Assembly: GCA_018268695.1 (NCBI GenBank)
Contig: JAFDWD010000375.1
Coordinates: 1 to 6,799, forward strand
Origin: Actinomycetota bacterium
GTDB lineage: Bacteria > Actinomycetota > Thermoleophilia > Solirubrobacterales > 70-9
DNA length: 6,799 bases
Reading direction: 5' to 3'
Below the pieces are notes generated by a model, which made no database searches, was not told the origin of the DNA, and worked only from the letters and a program-made list of their open reading frames with translations. Made by a program: the position numbers and the translations under genes. Positions 1 to 6,799 of this stretch are shown piece by piece. How positions within the stretch are numbered: position 1 is the first letter of the stretch; the number at the start of each line of letters is the position of its first letter.

Positions 1-27
1 AGTTTGGGTCGCTATAGGCCCCAAACT
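1..27. repeat. Inverted repeat, 8-bp arms, at the window edge
   Basis: Positions 1-8 (AGTTTGGG) and 20-27 (CCCAAACT) are perfect reverse complements, separated by 11 bases that include CTATAG. In the minus-strand transcript this would form a hairpin about 87 nt past the Nudix stop, so it could be an operon-end terminator. It could equally be a regulator site or the edge of a neighbouring promoter. Any U-tract would lie outside the window, so the role is undecided. Confidence 0.4.
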
Positions 28-70
28 CGACACAGAGGTCCTTGAGCAATGAGCAGCCTGCCCGGGCCGT

Positions 71-83
71 GGCCGAGACGGCC
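71..83 (-). terminator. Weak candidate hairpin after the Nudix gene
   Basis: A perfect 5-bp GC stem with a 3-nt loop (GGCCG-AGA-CGGCC on the plus strand) begins about 30 nt downstream of the Nudix stop codon. No run of T follows it on the minus strand, so intrinsic termination is doubtful. In DNA this GC-rich such a stem can arise by chance. The rest of 28-113 shows nothing else I can support. Confidence 0.2.
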
Positions 84-113
84 GTGCTCGTCGACCCTGC
101 CTCGCGTCCCTTG

Positions 114-602
114 TCAGTCCCCCGACGTCCCCAGATGCTCCAGCAAGCGATCCAGGAACTCGCCCTGCGCCGGCAGCAGCTTCTGGCGGGCGCCGTCGAG
201 GTCGAACCAGTCGGCGCGGTCGACCTCGGGGAACTCGACTTCGCGGCCGCTCTTGGGGGGCCACTCCATCTCGAATGTGTTGCTGTCGAGCTTGGTCGGG
301 TCGAAGTCGCCCCGGGCCGCCCAGGCGTCGACGACTTTGCCCGCGCGTTGGCGGATCGAGCCGAGGTCGATCAGCTCGGAGGGCTCGAGGTCGGGCGCGG
401 CGGAACCGAGCTCCTCGTCGAGCTCCCGCAGGGCCGCGGCCCGGGAGTCCTCCTCCGCCTCGATGCCCCCCTTGGGGATCGACCAGGCGCCGTCGTCGCG
501 CTTCGTCCAGTAGGGGCCGCCGGGGTGGACGAGCAGGAATTCGGTCTCGCCGTCGTCGCGATGGCGGTAGAGGAGGATGCCGGCGCTCCGTTTTGTCGCC
601 AC
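114..602 (-). CDS. Nudix hydrolase (COG4119-like NTP pyrophosphohydrolase)
   Basis: This 162-residue protein belongs to the Nudix superfamily, which hydrolyses nucleoside diphosphates linked to another moiety, using divalent metal. The Nudix box spans about residues 45-67 and fits GX5EX7REUXEEXG: G45, E51, R59-E60, E63-E64 and G66 are all present, with Ser67 in the last hydrophobic place. The opening KRSAGILLYR, the HPGGPYW segment (26-32) and WSIPKGG (40-46) resemble the COG4119 group of predicted NTP pyrophosphohydrolases. The substrate cannot be read from sequence. The start is GTG at 600-602, the only sensible choice, with GGAG 9 nt upstream inside the TetR gene. Only 3 nt separate it from the TetR stop, so the two are almost certainly co-transcribed. 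Its presence after a regulator suggests housekeeping or sanitising work, but that is inference. Confidence 0.92.
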   Translation of the reverse strand: MATKRSAGILLYRHRDDGETEFLLVHPGGPYWTKRDDGAWSIPKGGIEAEEDSRAAALRELDEELGSAAPDLEPSELIDLGSIRQRAGKVVDAWAARGDFDPTKLDSNTFEMEWPPKSGREVEFPEVDRADWFDLDGARQKLLPAQGEFLDRLLEHLGTSGD

Positions 603-605
603 CGC

Positions 606-1184
606 TCAGGACTCCAGCGCGTCGAGGAGCGGGGCCAGGGTGGCGAGGACGTCCTCGCGCGGCGTCGCGGCGAGCGTCTCGAGGGTGCCGTTGGCGCGGG
701 TCACGGCGACGCCGATCGCCAGCGCGACGAGCAGCTCGGCGCGCAACTCGGGGTCCGGGGCGCCGCGCCCCTCCAAGGCCTCGACCAGGCCGACCAGGAC
801 GCGGTCGCGGACCACCCGCTTGATCTGGTCGCGGGCACCGGGGGTCAGGGTCGGGCTGGCGAGCGCGCGGCTGATCGGGCTGTGGCCCTGCTCGTCCCAG
901 CGCTCGAGCAGGAGGCCGACCAACGCCTGCGGCGCGAAGTCGATCCCGTCGGCCTCCGCCGACCCCGCCGCGATGGCGGCCAGGAAGAGGCCTTCCTTGG
1001 ACTCGAAGTAGCGCGCGATCAGGGCCGGATCGACGCCGGCGCGTTCGCCGATCTCCCGCGTCGTCGCCCGGTCGTAGCCGACCGTCTCGAAGACCTCCTG
1101 GGCGGCTTCGAGCAGGGCGCGGCGTGAGGCCTCGGCGTCATGCGGGCGCCGGGTCGCGGTCGCCTTGTCACCGACCGGTGACAC
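606..1184 (-). CDS. TetR/AcrR family transcriptional regulator
   Basis: This is a 192-residue one-component repressor-type regulator of usual TetR length. The N-terminal DNA-binding domain lies at about residues 20-70. The helix-turn-helix covers roughly TTREIGERAGVDPALIARYF (41-60), followed by the typical SKEGLF segment (62-67). The remaining helical half (about 75-190) is the ligand-binding and dimer domain, whose ligand is not predictable. GTG at 1182-1184 is the only reasonable start, because no ATG, GTG or TTG lies in frame between it and the end of the peptidase gene 25 nt upstream. No well-spaced Shine-Dalgarno sequence is visible: the GGGG run directly abuts the GTG. That fits leaderless or coupled translation. 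A 7-bp inverted repeat overlaps the start codon and suggests self-repression. It may also control neighbours, but no second copy of this repeat is obvious in the window. Confidence 0.93.
   Translation of the reverse strand: MSPVGDKATATRRPHDAEASRRALLEAAQEVFETVGYDRATTREIGERAGVDPALIARYFESKEGLFLAAIAAGSAEADGIDFAPQALVGLLLERWDEQGHSPISRALASPTLTPGARDQIKRVVRDRVLVGLVEALEGRGAPDPELRAELLVALAIGVAVTRANGTLETLAATPREDVLATLAPLLDALES
1167..1182. promoter_or_regulatory. Candidate TetR operator (7-2-7 inverted repeat)
   Basis: The 16-bp sequence GTCACCG-AC-CGGTGAC is a perfect inverted repeat with 7-bp arms and a 2-bp spacer. Its 1182 end falls within the GTG start codon (1182-1184) of the TetR gene. Dyads of about this size next to a tetR-type gene are typical TetR-family operators. 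Because it also encodes residues 1-6 of the protein, part of the symmetry could be coincidence. The role as operator is inferred. Confidence 0.45.
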
Positions 1185-1197
1185 CCCCGGGACGCTA
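1184..1197 (-). promoter_or_regulatory. Possible leaderless promoter of the TetR gene
   Basis: On the minus strand TAGCGT (1197-1192) matches the actinobacterial -10 pattern TANNNT. It is followed by exactly 7 nt before the GTG at 1184, the spacing seen for leaderless transcripts. There is no convincing -35 hexamer, and the motif is short enough to occur by chance. The candidate operator would then occupy about +3 to +18. Confidence 0.25.
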
Positions 1198-1209
1198 CCA
1201 CTGCGGCGT

Positions 1210-2175
1210 TCAGGCGGCCAGCGCGCGGTGCCCGAGTCCCGCCCACATCCGTTCGAATTCGGCCTTCGACCAGACGAGCCTTTCCCCCGAGAGCGGGTCG
1301 TTCACCTTGACGCCTTCGGAATCGACGCCGGTCAGCACCACCGCGTGCTCGCCGTAGTTCACCTTGACCGGGCGCCCGGCGGGCGAGGTCCAGGTCGCGT
1401 AGGGGCCTTCCGCGAGCGCCACCCAGGCGAGCACGGGATGACCCGCCAACAGGGCCGCGTAGATGCGCCGCGGCGAGGAGCCGCTTAGTTCGACCATCGC
1501 CAACCCGTGGCGCGCGGCCAGCGCCTTGATCGGCCCTTGGTACACCCCGAACCCACCCGCCGGGCCGCCGCCGTCGGCCCGCCCGACGAAGCCGAGGACG
1601 GGGTCGCCCCAGACCTCTTCGCCGTTCGGACCGACCGTCGGATCGAGCGGCTTGGCATGGGCGACCTGACGCTGCAGCAGCAGCTGTCCCGCGGGGTGCC
1701 CGGCGTACCCGAGGGCCATCGAGAGCGCCGTCGCCTCGCAGTCGTCGCGCAGCCGCTGGGCGATCATCGGGACCTCGATCGAGGACGCGACCGGCCGCCG
1801 GGGGACGATCACGGCGCCGCCGGCCCGGGCCGCGCGCCGCAGCGCCGCGTCCAGGGAGCCGCGCGCGACCGCGTAGTCGATCGTCGCCTTGCCGACCTGG
1901 AGGTGCTGATGGGCGGGGACGGAGGCGACGATCCGTGCGCGGACCGCGGGCAGCCTCAGCGTCGCCGCCTTGACGTGGGCCAAGGTCTGACCGCCGAGCT
2001 TCACCGAGACGAACCGTGGCGGCGGTGGCGCCACCACCCCGGTCCCACCGCCGACGCCACGGACCAACACCAGGGCGACCAGTATCGCCGCGCCGACCAC
2101 GGCGGCGAGCGCGGCGAGCCGCCGACGCCAGAAGGTGGAGCGCCGCGGGCGAGGCCGGGCGCCGACCGCGCTCAT
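1210..2175 (-). CDS. Membrane-anchored C39-like cysteine peptidase
   Basis: This 321-residue protein has a basic N-terminus (R7-R19), one hydrophobic segment at about 20-38 and a Pro-rich linker (50-53), so the rest should lie outside the cytoplasm. The C-terminal half (about 133-315) looks like a peptidase C39-like papain-fold domain (C39_2 type). It has VPMIAQRLRDDCEATALSM with Gln140 and the likely nucleophile Cys146, NYGEHAVVLTGVD with His277, and VKVNDPLSG with Asp293, giving a plausible Cys-His-Asp triad. Residues 54-130 match nothing I recognise. ATG at 2173-2175 is chosen because it overlaps the methyltransferase stop as ATGA and places the basic and hydrophobic anchor at the N-terminus. 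The reading frame continues upstream, but only as a shadow of the methyltransferase. No ABC transporter is fused or adjacent, unlike bacteriocin-exporter C39 proteases. The substrate is unknown, and cell-wall or precursor-peptide processing are guesses. Confidence 0.87.
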   Translation of the reverse strand: MSAVGARPRPRRSTFWRRRLAALAAVVGAAILVALVLVRGVGGGTGVVAPPPPRFVSVKLGGQTLAHVKAATLRLPAVRARIVASVPAHQHLQVGKATIDYAVARGSLDAALRRAARAGGAVIVPRRPVASSIEVPMIAQRLRDDCEATALSMALGYAGHPAGQLLLQRQVAHAKPLDPTVGPNGEEVWGDPVLGFVGRADGGGPAGGFGVYQGPIKALAARHGLAMVELSGSSPRRIYAALLAGHPVLAWVALAEGPYATWTSPAGRPVKVNYGEHAVVLTGVDSEGVKVNDPLSGERLVWSKAEFERMWAGLGHRALAA

Positions 2176-2942
2176 CCAGGCTTGATCGCCGCGGCGATGC
2201 CCCCCTCGTGGGCGAGCACTTCGATCTCGACCGAGTCGAAGCCCGCCTCGAGCAGGGCGATCCGCCACCAGTCCGGCGACGCCGGACGCTCCCCACGCCC
2301 GATCAGCATTCGTCCCGCGTTGCGCAGGAGCCGCAGCCAGCCCGCCGGGCCGCGCCGCGCGATCGCCCGGACCTTCGACCAGACCACCTCGCGATTGCGC
2401 CCCTCGGCCGGGGTCCAACCGAACATCATGTCGCCGAAGACCAGGCGTCCCCCGGGCCGCAGCACCCGCATGGCCTCGGCCAGCGCGGCGCGCTTGCCGC
2501 GCTCGTCGAGGTGATGGAAGCAGTAGTTGGAGACCACCAGGTCGACGCTCGAATCCATCTGCGGCAGCGAGGACGCGGAGGCGATCAGCGGGTAGACGTT
2601 GGCGACGGCCTGCCCGGCCAGCACCCAGCGCAGGTGGTCGACCATCGCCGGGGCGGTGTCGATCGCCCAGACCGAGGCGCAGCTCGGCGCCATCGCGAGG
2701 GCGAGCAGGCCGGTCCCACAGCCGACGTCGAGGGCGCAATCGCCGGGCGCCGGCGCCGCCTTGGCGACGATCCGGTCGCGCAGGTCCTGGAAGCCGGGCG
2801 TGCGAGAGAGCTCGTCCGCCTGGCGGACGTGGCGGTCCCAGTCCTTGCCGTGATACGGGGCGGTGGCGGTGGTGGGAGCGGCCGCCGTCGGGGGCGGCGA
2901 GATCGGCTCCGTAAGGGGTGCTGCCGGGGGCGTATGGGCCAT
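2172..2942 (-). CDS. Class I SAM-dependent methyltransferase
   Basis: This 256-residue protein probably transfers a methyl group from S-adenosylmethionine to an unknown acceptor. Motif I is LDVGCGTG at 71-78, with acidic Asp95 ending the next strand (VWAID), SVDLVVSNYCFHHL at 132-145 as the motif with the peri-active-site segment, and VLRPGGRLVFGD at 160-171. This is the Methyltransf_11/25-like layout of small-molecule methyltransferases (UbiE-like). The first 30 residues are Pro/Ala/Thr-rich and probably disordered. ATG at 2940-2942 is the only ATG before the fold begins; a GCGGA run sits too close to it to be a clear ribosome site. The gene opens a four-gene run after a 100-bp gap and is ATGA-coupled to the C39-like peptidase. 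The insert at about 185-220 (Arg/Trp-rich) may form the acceptor cap, but nothing visible identifies the substrate. Confidence 0.92.
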   Translation of the reverse strand: MAHTPPAAPLTEPISPPPTAAAPTTATAPYHGKDWDRHVRQADELSRTPGFQDLRDRIVAKAAPAPGDCALDVGCGTGLLALAMAPSCASVWAIDTAPAMVDHLRWVLAGQAVANVYPLIASASSLPQMDSSVDLVVSNYCFHHLDERGKRAALAEAMRVLRPGGRLVFGDMMFGWTPAEGRNREVVWSKVRAIARRGPAGWLRLLRNAGRMLIGRGERPASPDWWRIALLEAGFDSVEIEVLAHEGGIAAAIKPG

Positions 2943-2970
2943 TCCGCGAGCGTCCGCCCGCTGCCTAAGG

Positions 2971-2986
2971 CCCCGGTGAGACGGGG
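2971..2986 (-). other. Small hairpin in the methyltransferase 5' leader
   Basis: CCCCG and CGGGG arms (2971-2975 and 2982-2986) are separated by 6 nt. The hairpin lies between the proposed -10 box and the methyltransferase ATG, around the predicted transcription start. A 9-nt odd palindrome (GCCTAAGGC, 2963-2971) abuts it. With no T-run it is a poor terminator for the upstream fusion gene. It could be a protein-binding dyad or a leader structure. Confidence 0.3.
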
Positions 2987-3015
2987 ATTACAAAGTCGGA
3001 AATTTCTCGTTAGAA
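2987..3015 (-). promoter_or_regulatory. Candidate promoter of the methyltransferase operon
   Basis: This is the most AT-rich stretch in the window. On the minus strand TTCTAA (3015-3010) and TGTAAT (2992-2987) stand 17 bp apart as -35 and -10 boxes. The -10 matches 5 of 6 bases of TATAAT, while the -35 is weak. The predicted start near 2980 would give a leader of about 38 nt before the ATG at 2942. Its place in the only sizeable intergenic gap supports it. Confidence 0.45.
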
Positions 3016-3042
3016 GGCCCTCATTTGGCGCGCGCCCCGCCC

Positions 3043-4626
3043 TCAGCCGCCGAGGCTGTAGGCGACCAGCGAAGGCGTCTGGCCTTCGGCCACCGGGATC
3101 CCGGCGGCGACGATCAGGCTGTCGCCGGAGGCGACCACCCCCGAGTTCGAGCCGGCGGGCAGCGATTCGGTCCAGACTTCGCCGCCGGTCTTCGCGTCGA
3201 GGCCGTGGATCGTGCCTTCGAGGGTCGTGAAGAAGACCATGTCGTTGACCGCGACCGGCGCGCCGAAGGCCGGCTGTTCGTAGCTCTGGCTCCACTCTTC
3301 CTTGCCGGTGGCGAGGTCGAGGGCGACCATTTCGCCGGTGAATTCTTCGCCTTCGCCGATCGTTTCGCCGTTTTCGACGGTCAGCGGGTGGTTGACGACC
3401 GGGACGAAGAGCGTCGTCTTCGAGGCGGCCATCGGCGCGATCACGCCGCCGAGGAGGCCCGGGTAGACCGTCGCCTGCTTCGGCAGCTTGGAGAATTCGC
3501 CGCGCATCGCCTTCAGGCCGTCGTCGTCGTGGCCGTTGTGTTTGCCGACCGCCGCCTGCCAGGCGACCTTGCCGGTCTGCGCGTCGACGGCGACCACCTG
3601 GCCCGACTTGCCGGCGCCGATCGCGAGCTCCTTCCCGCCCGCGTTCACGAGGATCGGCGGGTCCTGGAAATCCCAGTCGTAGACGTCGTGCGGCGTCACC
3701 TGATGCGCCCACTCGAGCTTGCCGGTCTTCGCGTCCAGCTTCAGCATCGAGTCGGTGTAGGTGTTGGGACCGGGCCGGCTCTTGCCCCAGGGCAGGCCTT
3801 CGGCGCCCGGGAACGGGACCGGGTTGCCGGTCCCCACGTACATGCCGCCTTCTTCGTCGAAGGAGGGCGCGTACCAGAGCCCGCCGCCCGCGTTGATCGA
3901 CCTGTGCTGCTTCGACCAGAGGCCTTTCGGCGCGGTGTCGAAGCTCCACTTTTTCGCCCCGGTCTTCGCGTCGAGCGCGTAGATGATCCCGGCGATGCCG
4001 CCGTTGTAGGCGCTGGTGACGTCGGTCGGGACGGTCGAGACGTAGACCATCCCTTCGTGGACGCCAGGCGACATGTCGATCGCCTCTTTCGGCTGCGTGA
4101 TCAGTTCGGTCGCCCACACTTCTTCGCCGGTTTCGGCGTCGAGCGCGAAGGCGCCGGTCGCGGTCGCCCCGAAGACCATCCCTTCGGCGACGGCGACGCC
4201 GTTCGGCCCCTGGTCGGGCGATTCCATCTTCGTTTCCCAGAGCTGTTCGCCGGATTCGAGGTCGACCGCCTGCACGTTGGATTCGAGGTCCTGCATGTAG
4301 ACGACGCCGCCGGAGACGACCGGCGAGGCCGCGAAGGAGCCGTAGGTGCTCCGTGCTTCGCTCGGCAGCTGCCAGGCGAGTTCGAGGCCTTCGGCGGAGG
4401 ACTTGTCGATCGGGCCTTCGGCGAAGCGGGTGTTGGCGAGATCCATGCCGGGGTAGCCGGCTTCGGCGCTCGCGGGCGCTTCGCCTTCCGGGTCCGGCGA
4501 GGACGCGGACGAGGACGAGCCGCCGCCCCCGCAGCCCGCCAGCAGGGCGACGACGAGGATCGTCAGCACCGCCGCGAGGGCGCCGCGCCGCGCCTTGGTC
4601 AGCGCCGGGACGAGCGGTGCGAGCAC
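3043..4626 (-). other. Possible separate start for the PQQ lipoprotein part
   Basis: An in-frame GTG at 4624-4626 (Val431) would yield a 527-residue lipoprotein beginning MLAPLVPALTKARR, then a hydrophobic stretch and the LLAGC lipobox. This is an almost ideal exported lipoprotein layout. A CTG at Leu439, immediately before TKARR, sits where a normal ATG would be expected. No purine-rich ribosome site precedes either codon. No stop codon separates this from the upstream domain, so separate synthesis would need internal initiation. The alternative is that only the long fused protein is made. Confidence 0.25.
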
Positions 4627-5912
4627 CCGGTTGGCGAGCAGGCCCAGGCTGCCGAGGTTGGCGAAGCCGGGGCCCTGGCTGAGCCCCGCGAGGCCCGGGA
4701 TGTGGAGGCGCGGCTCGGTCCCGTCCAGCGCGAGGGAGCGGTCGAAGCGCAGCTCGGTTCCCGGCGGGCGGTCCCAGATCGGTCCGACGCGCGCCTCGAG
4801 CTCGGCGCGCACCGGCTCGGCGAAGAGGCCGCGCAGCTGGGCCAGGAGGTCGAAGCCGGTGCAGTTGACGACGTAGTCGTGGCGGACCGTCTGCGCGCCG
4901 GTGGCGGTCTCGAGCTCGAGGTCCACCCCCTCCCCGTCCGCGGAGGCGCCCGCGTGGACGGCGCGGCCGATCTGGAAGTCGCAGCGCTGCTCCCCGGCCA
5001 GCCGCGCGATCACGGTCGCGTCGAAGACGCCGCGGTCGCAGTGCTTGACGAAGTCCTGGCGCATCTCGAGGTCGAGGTGCTCCCAGCCGACGTCGTCGGG
5101 ATCGGCGAAGACGCGGTTCTCGAGGAAGCTCTCGCCGCGTGAGAGCGGCAGCATCGGGGTGTAGACGGTGATCTTCGCCCCCGGACGCATCGCCCGCAGG
5201 AAGACCAGGGCCGAGAGCGCGCTCTCGCCGCCGCCGACGATCGCCACGTCGATCTCGCGGTCGCCGGGGAGGCGGGCGAACTCGCCGCGGCGCGAGTCGC
5301 AGTGGAGGACGCGCGGCTCGGCGGCAGGGTCGTGCGGGAAGGCACGGTGGGCGCCGGGGCCGGTGAGGAGGAGCGCGCGGCCGCGCAGGGTGCGCGGGGC
5401 CTCTCCCTCGTTCTCGACGTCGATCGCCCAACCTTGGTGCGAAGCATCAAACGCGACCGAGACGACCCGCCCGGAGATCGTCGTCACCCCCTCGGTCGCC
5501 CGCTCCAGCACCCAGCCGAGGTAGGTCCCGTAGTCGCGGTGGAGGATCGGCGGCGCGCCGGAGTTGACCCAGGGCGCGTACTCGCCGCGTTCGATCGAGT
5601 GGCGCTGCCAGGAGAGCGGCAGGAGCGCGGCGTCGAGCTCGTCGCCGACCTCGGGGAACTGCCGCGAGCTGCGGTAGGGGAAGCCGACGTCCTTGATCGG
5701 CGGGACCGCGAGCGGCTCCTCTCCCGAGGTCATCCCGTTCAGCCCCAGCCAGGACGCGGCGGGCTGCGTCTTCTCGACGATCGTCACGGTCAGCTCGGCC
5801 AGCCCGAGCCCGTTCATCGCGTCGACCTTGGCCGCGATCGCCGCGGCCTTGGCCCCGGCGCCGACGATGAGGAGATCGCAGATCTCCTCGCGCTCTCCCC
5901 TGCCCTCGTCGT

Positions 5913-5916
<4 letters not shown>
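3043..5916 (-). CDS. SidA/IucD-like N-hydroxylase fused to PQQ-propeller lipoprotein
   Basis: This single 957-residue frame contains two apparently complete proteins. Residues 1 to about 435 look like a flavin-dependent amine N-monooxygenase of the SidA/IucD/PvdA kind: FAD-site GAGAKA (19-24), a second nucleotide-binding loop IVGGGES (226-232), HRDYGTYLGWV and DYVVNCTGF (347-355). Residues 441-462 are a lipoprotein-type segment, KARR followed by a hydrophobic run ending LLAGC with Cys462, then a Gly/Ser-rich linker. Residues about 480-957 form a PQQ-type beta-propeller with seven D-x-x-T/S-G-x-x-x-W blade motifs, whose Trp are 560, 601, 657, 736, 786, 875 and 915. TPHDVYDWD (741-749) resembles the active-site strand of PQQ alcohol dehydrogenases. 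The paired Cys typical of many of those enzymes is absent, as is a heme c site. Positive-inside logic keeps the hydroxylase cytosolic and the propeller outside. ATG at 5916 overlaps the P450 stop. The domain assignments are firm; dehydrogenase activity and true fusion are less so. Confidence 0.85.
4531..4596 (-). other. Internal signal-anchor and lipobox at the fusion junction
   Basis: These codons give residues 441-462: Lys-Ala-Arg-Arg, then about 15 hydrophobic residues, then LLAGC. Classic lipoprotein signals have exactly this n-region, h-region and lipobox, followed here by Gly-Gly-Gly-Gly-Ser-Ser, but they normally stand at the N-terminus. Here some 440 residues of enzyme precede it. It may act as a plain membrane anchor or may still be processed by signal peptidase II. 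Confidence 0.8.

Positions 5917-6799
<883 letters not shown>

Noticed and set aside
1..30. Minus-strand GGGGCCTATAGC resembling the 5' end of a tRNA
   Set aside because: The similarity stops after about 12 bases. The following sequence lacks a D-arm, and no full cloverleaf can be formed before the window ends.
42..1127. Plus-strand open frame of about 361 codons with a GAGG-like site before a nearby ATG at 49
   Set aside because: It runs opposite the Nudix and TetR genes, whose motifs are unambiguous. The predicted product resembles no family and is typical of high-GC shadow frames.
2176..2739. N-terminal extension of the C39-like peptidase frame
   Set aside because: The extension overlaps the methyltransferase in another frame and would bury the membrane anchor. 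The ATGA overlap at 2172-2175 gives a far better start.
3172..4263. Recurring short DNA motif (GACGCGAAGACCGG-like) suggesting tandem repeats
   Set aside because: The copies coincide with the seven beta-propeller blade motifs (Asp-Ala-Lys-Thr-Gly...Trp). They are protein-level repeats with irregular spacing, not a DNA repeat array or CRISPR.
3025..5142. Plus-strand open frame of about 705 codons opposite the fusion gene
   Set aside because: It is the antisense shadow of the GC-rich fusion gene. Its product is a low-complexity mix of Arg, Gly, Ala, Val and Asp with no recognisable domain, whereas the minus strand shows clear motifs throughout.
2585..5431. Second long minus-strand frame (about 948 codons)
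   Set aside because: It is extremely Arg/Pro-rich, is offset by one frame from the fusion gene, and crosses the intergenic gap into the methyltransferase in the wrong frame.

Overview
The window is high-GC DNA in which every credible gene lies on the minus strand. The GC-rich codon use, the GTG starts, a possible leaderless promoter and the protein families (COG4119-type Nudix, actinobacterial-type TetR, C39-like peptidase, class I bacterial P450, lipoprotein PQQ propeller) suggest an actinobacterium, possibly Thermoleophilia (Solirubrobacterales-like). The phylum is an inference and the class is a guess.

Transcription runs from high to low coordinates. A cytochrome P450, cut by the window edge at 6799, ends at 5913 and overlaps by 4 nt (ATGA) the start of a 957-residue two-domain protein (3043-5916). 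The N-terminal half of that protein looks like a flavin-dependent amine N-hydroxylase (SidA/IucD/PvdA type). The C-terminal half is a lipoprotein-type PQQ beta-propeller. They are joined in frame through a membrane segment with a lipobox (Cys462). Next come a 100-bp AT-richer gap with a candidate promoter and hairpin, then a second run: class I SAM methyltransferase (2172-2942), membrane-anchored C39-like peptidase (1210-2175, again ATGA-coupled), TetR regulator (606-1184) and Nudix hydrolase (114-602). The last 113 bp hold no gene, only two small inverted repeats.

The main point of interest is the monooxygenase-PQQ fusion. Glutamate codons switch almost completely at the junction: 33 GAG to 1 GAA in the N-terminal part, 34 GAA to 4 GAG in the C-terminal part. 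This suggests two genes of different origin or expression class joined by loss of a stop codon. The P450 and N-hydroxylase plausibly act on one substrate. The TetR start region carries a perfect 7-bp inverted repeat that could be an autoregulatory operator. I see no CRISPR array, transposase, RNA gene or recognisable defence system. No stretch of more than 300 bases lacks a gene.
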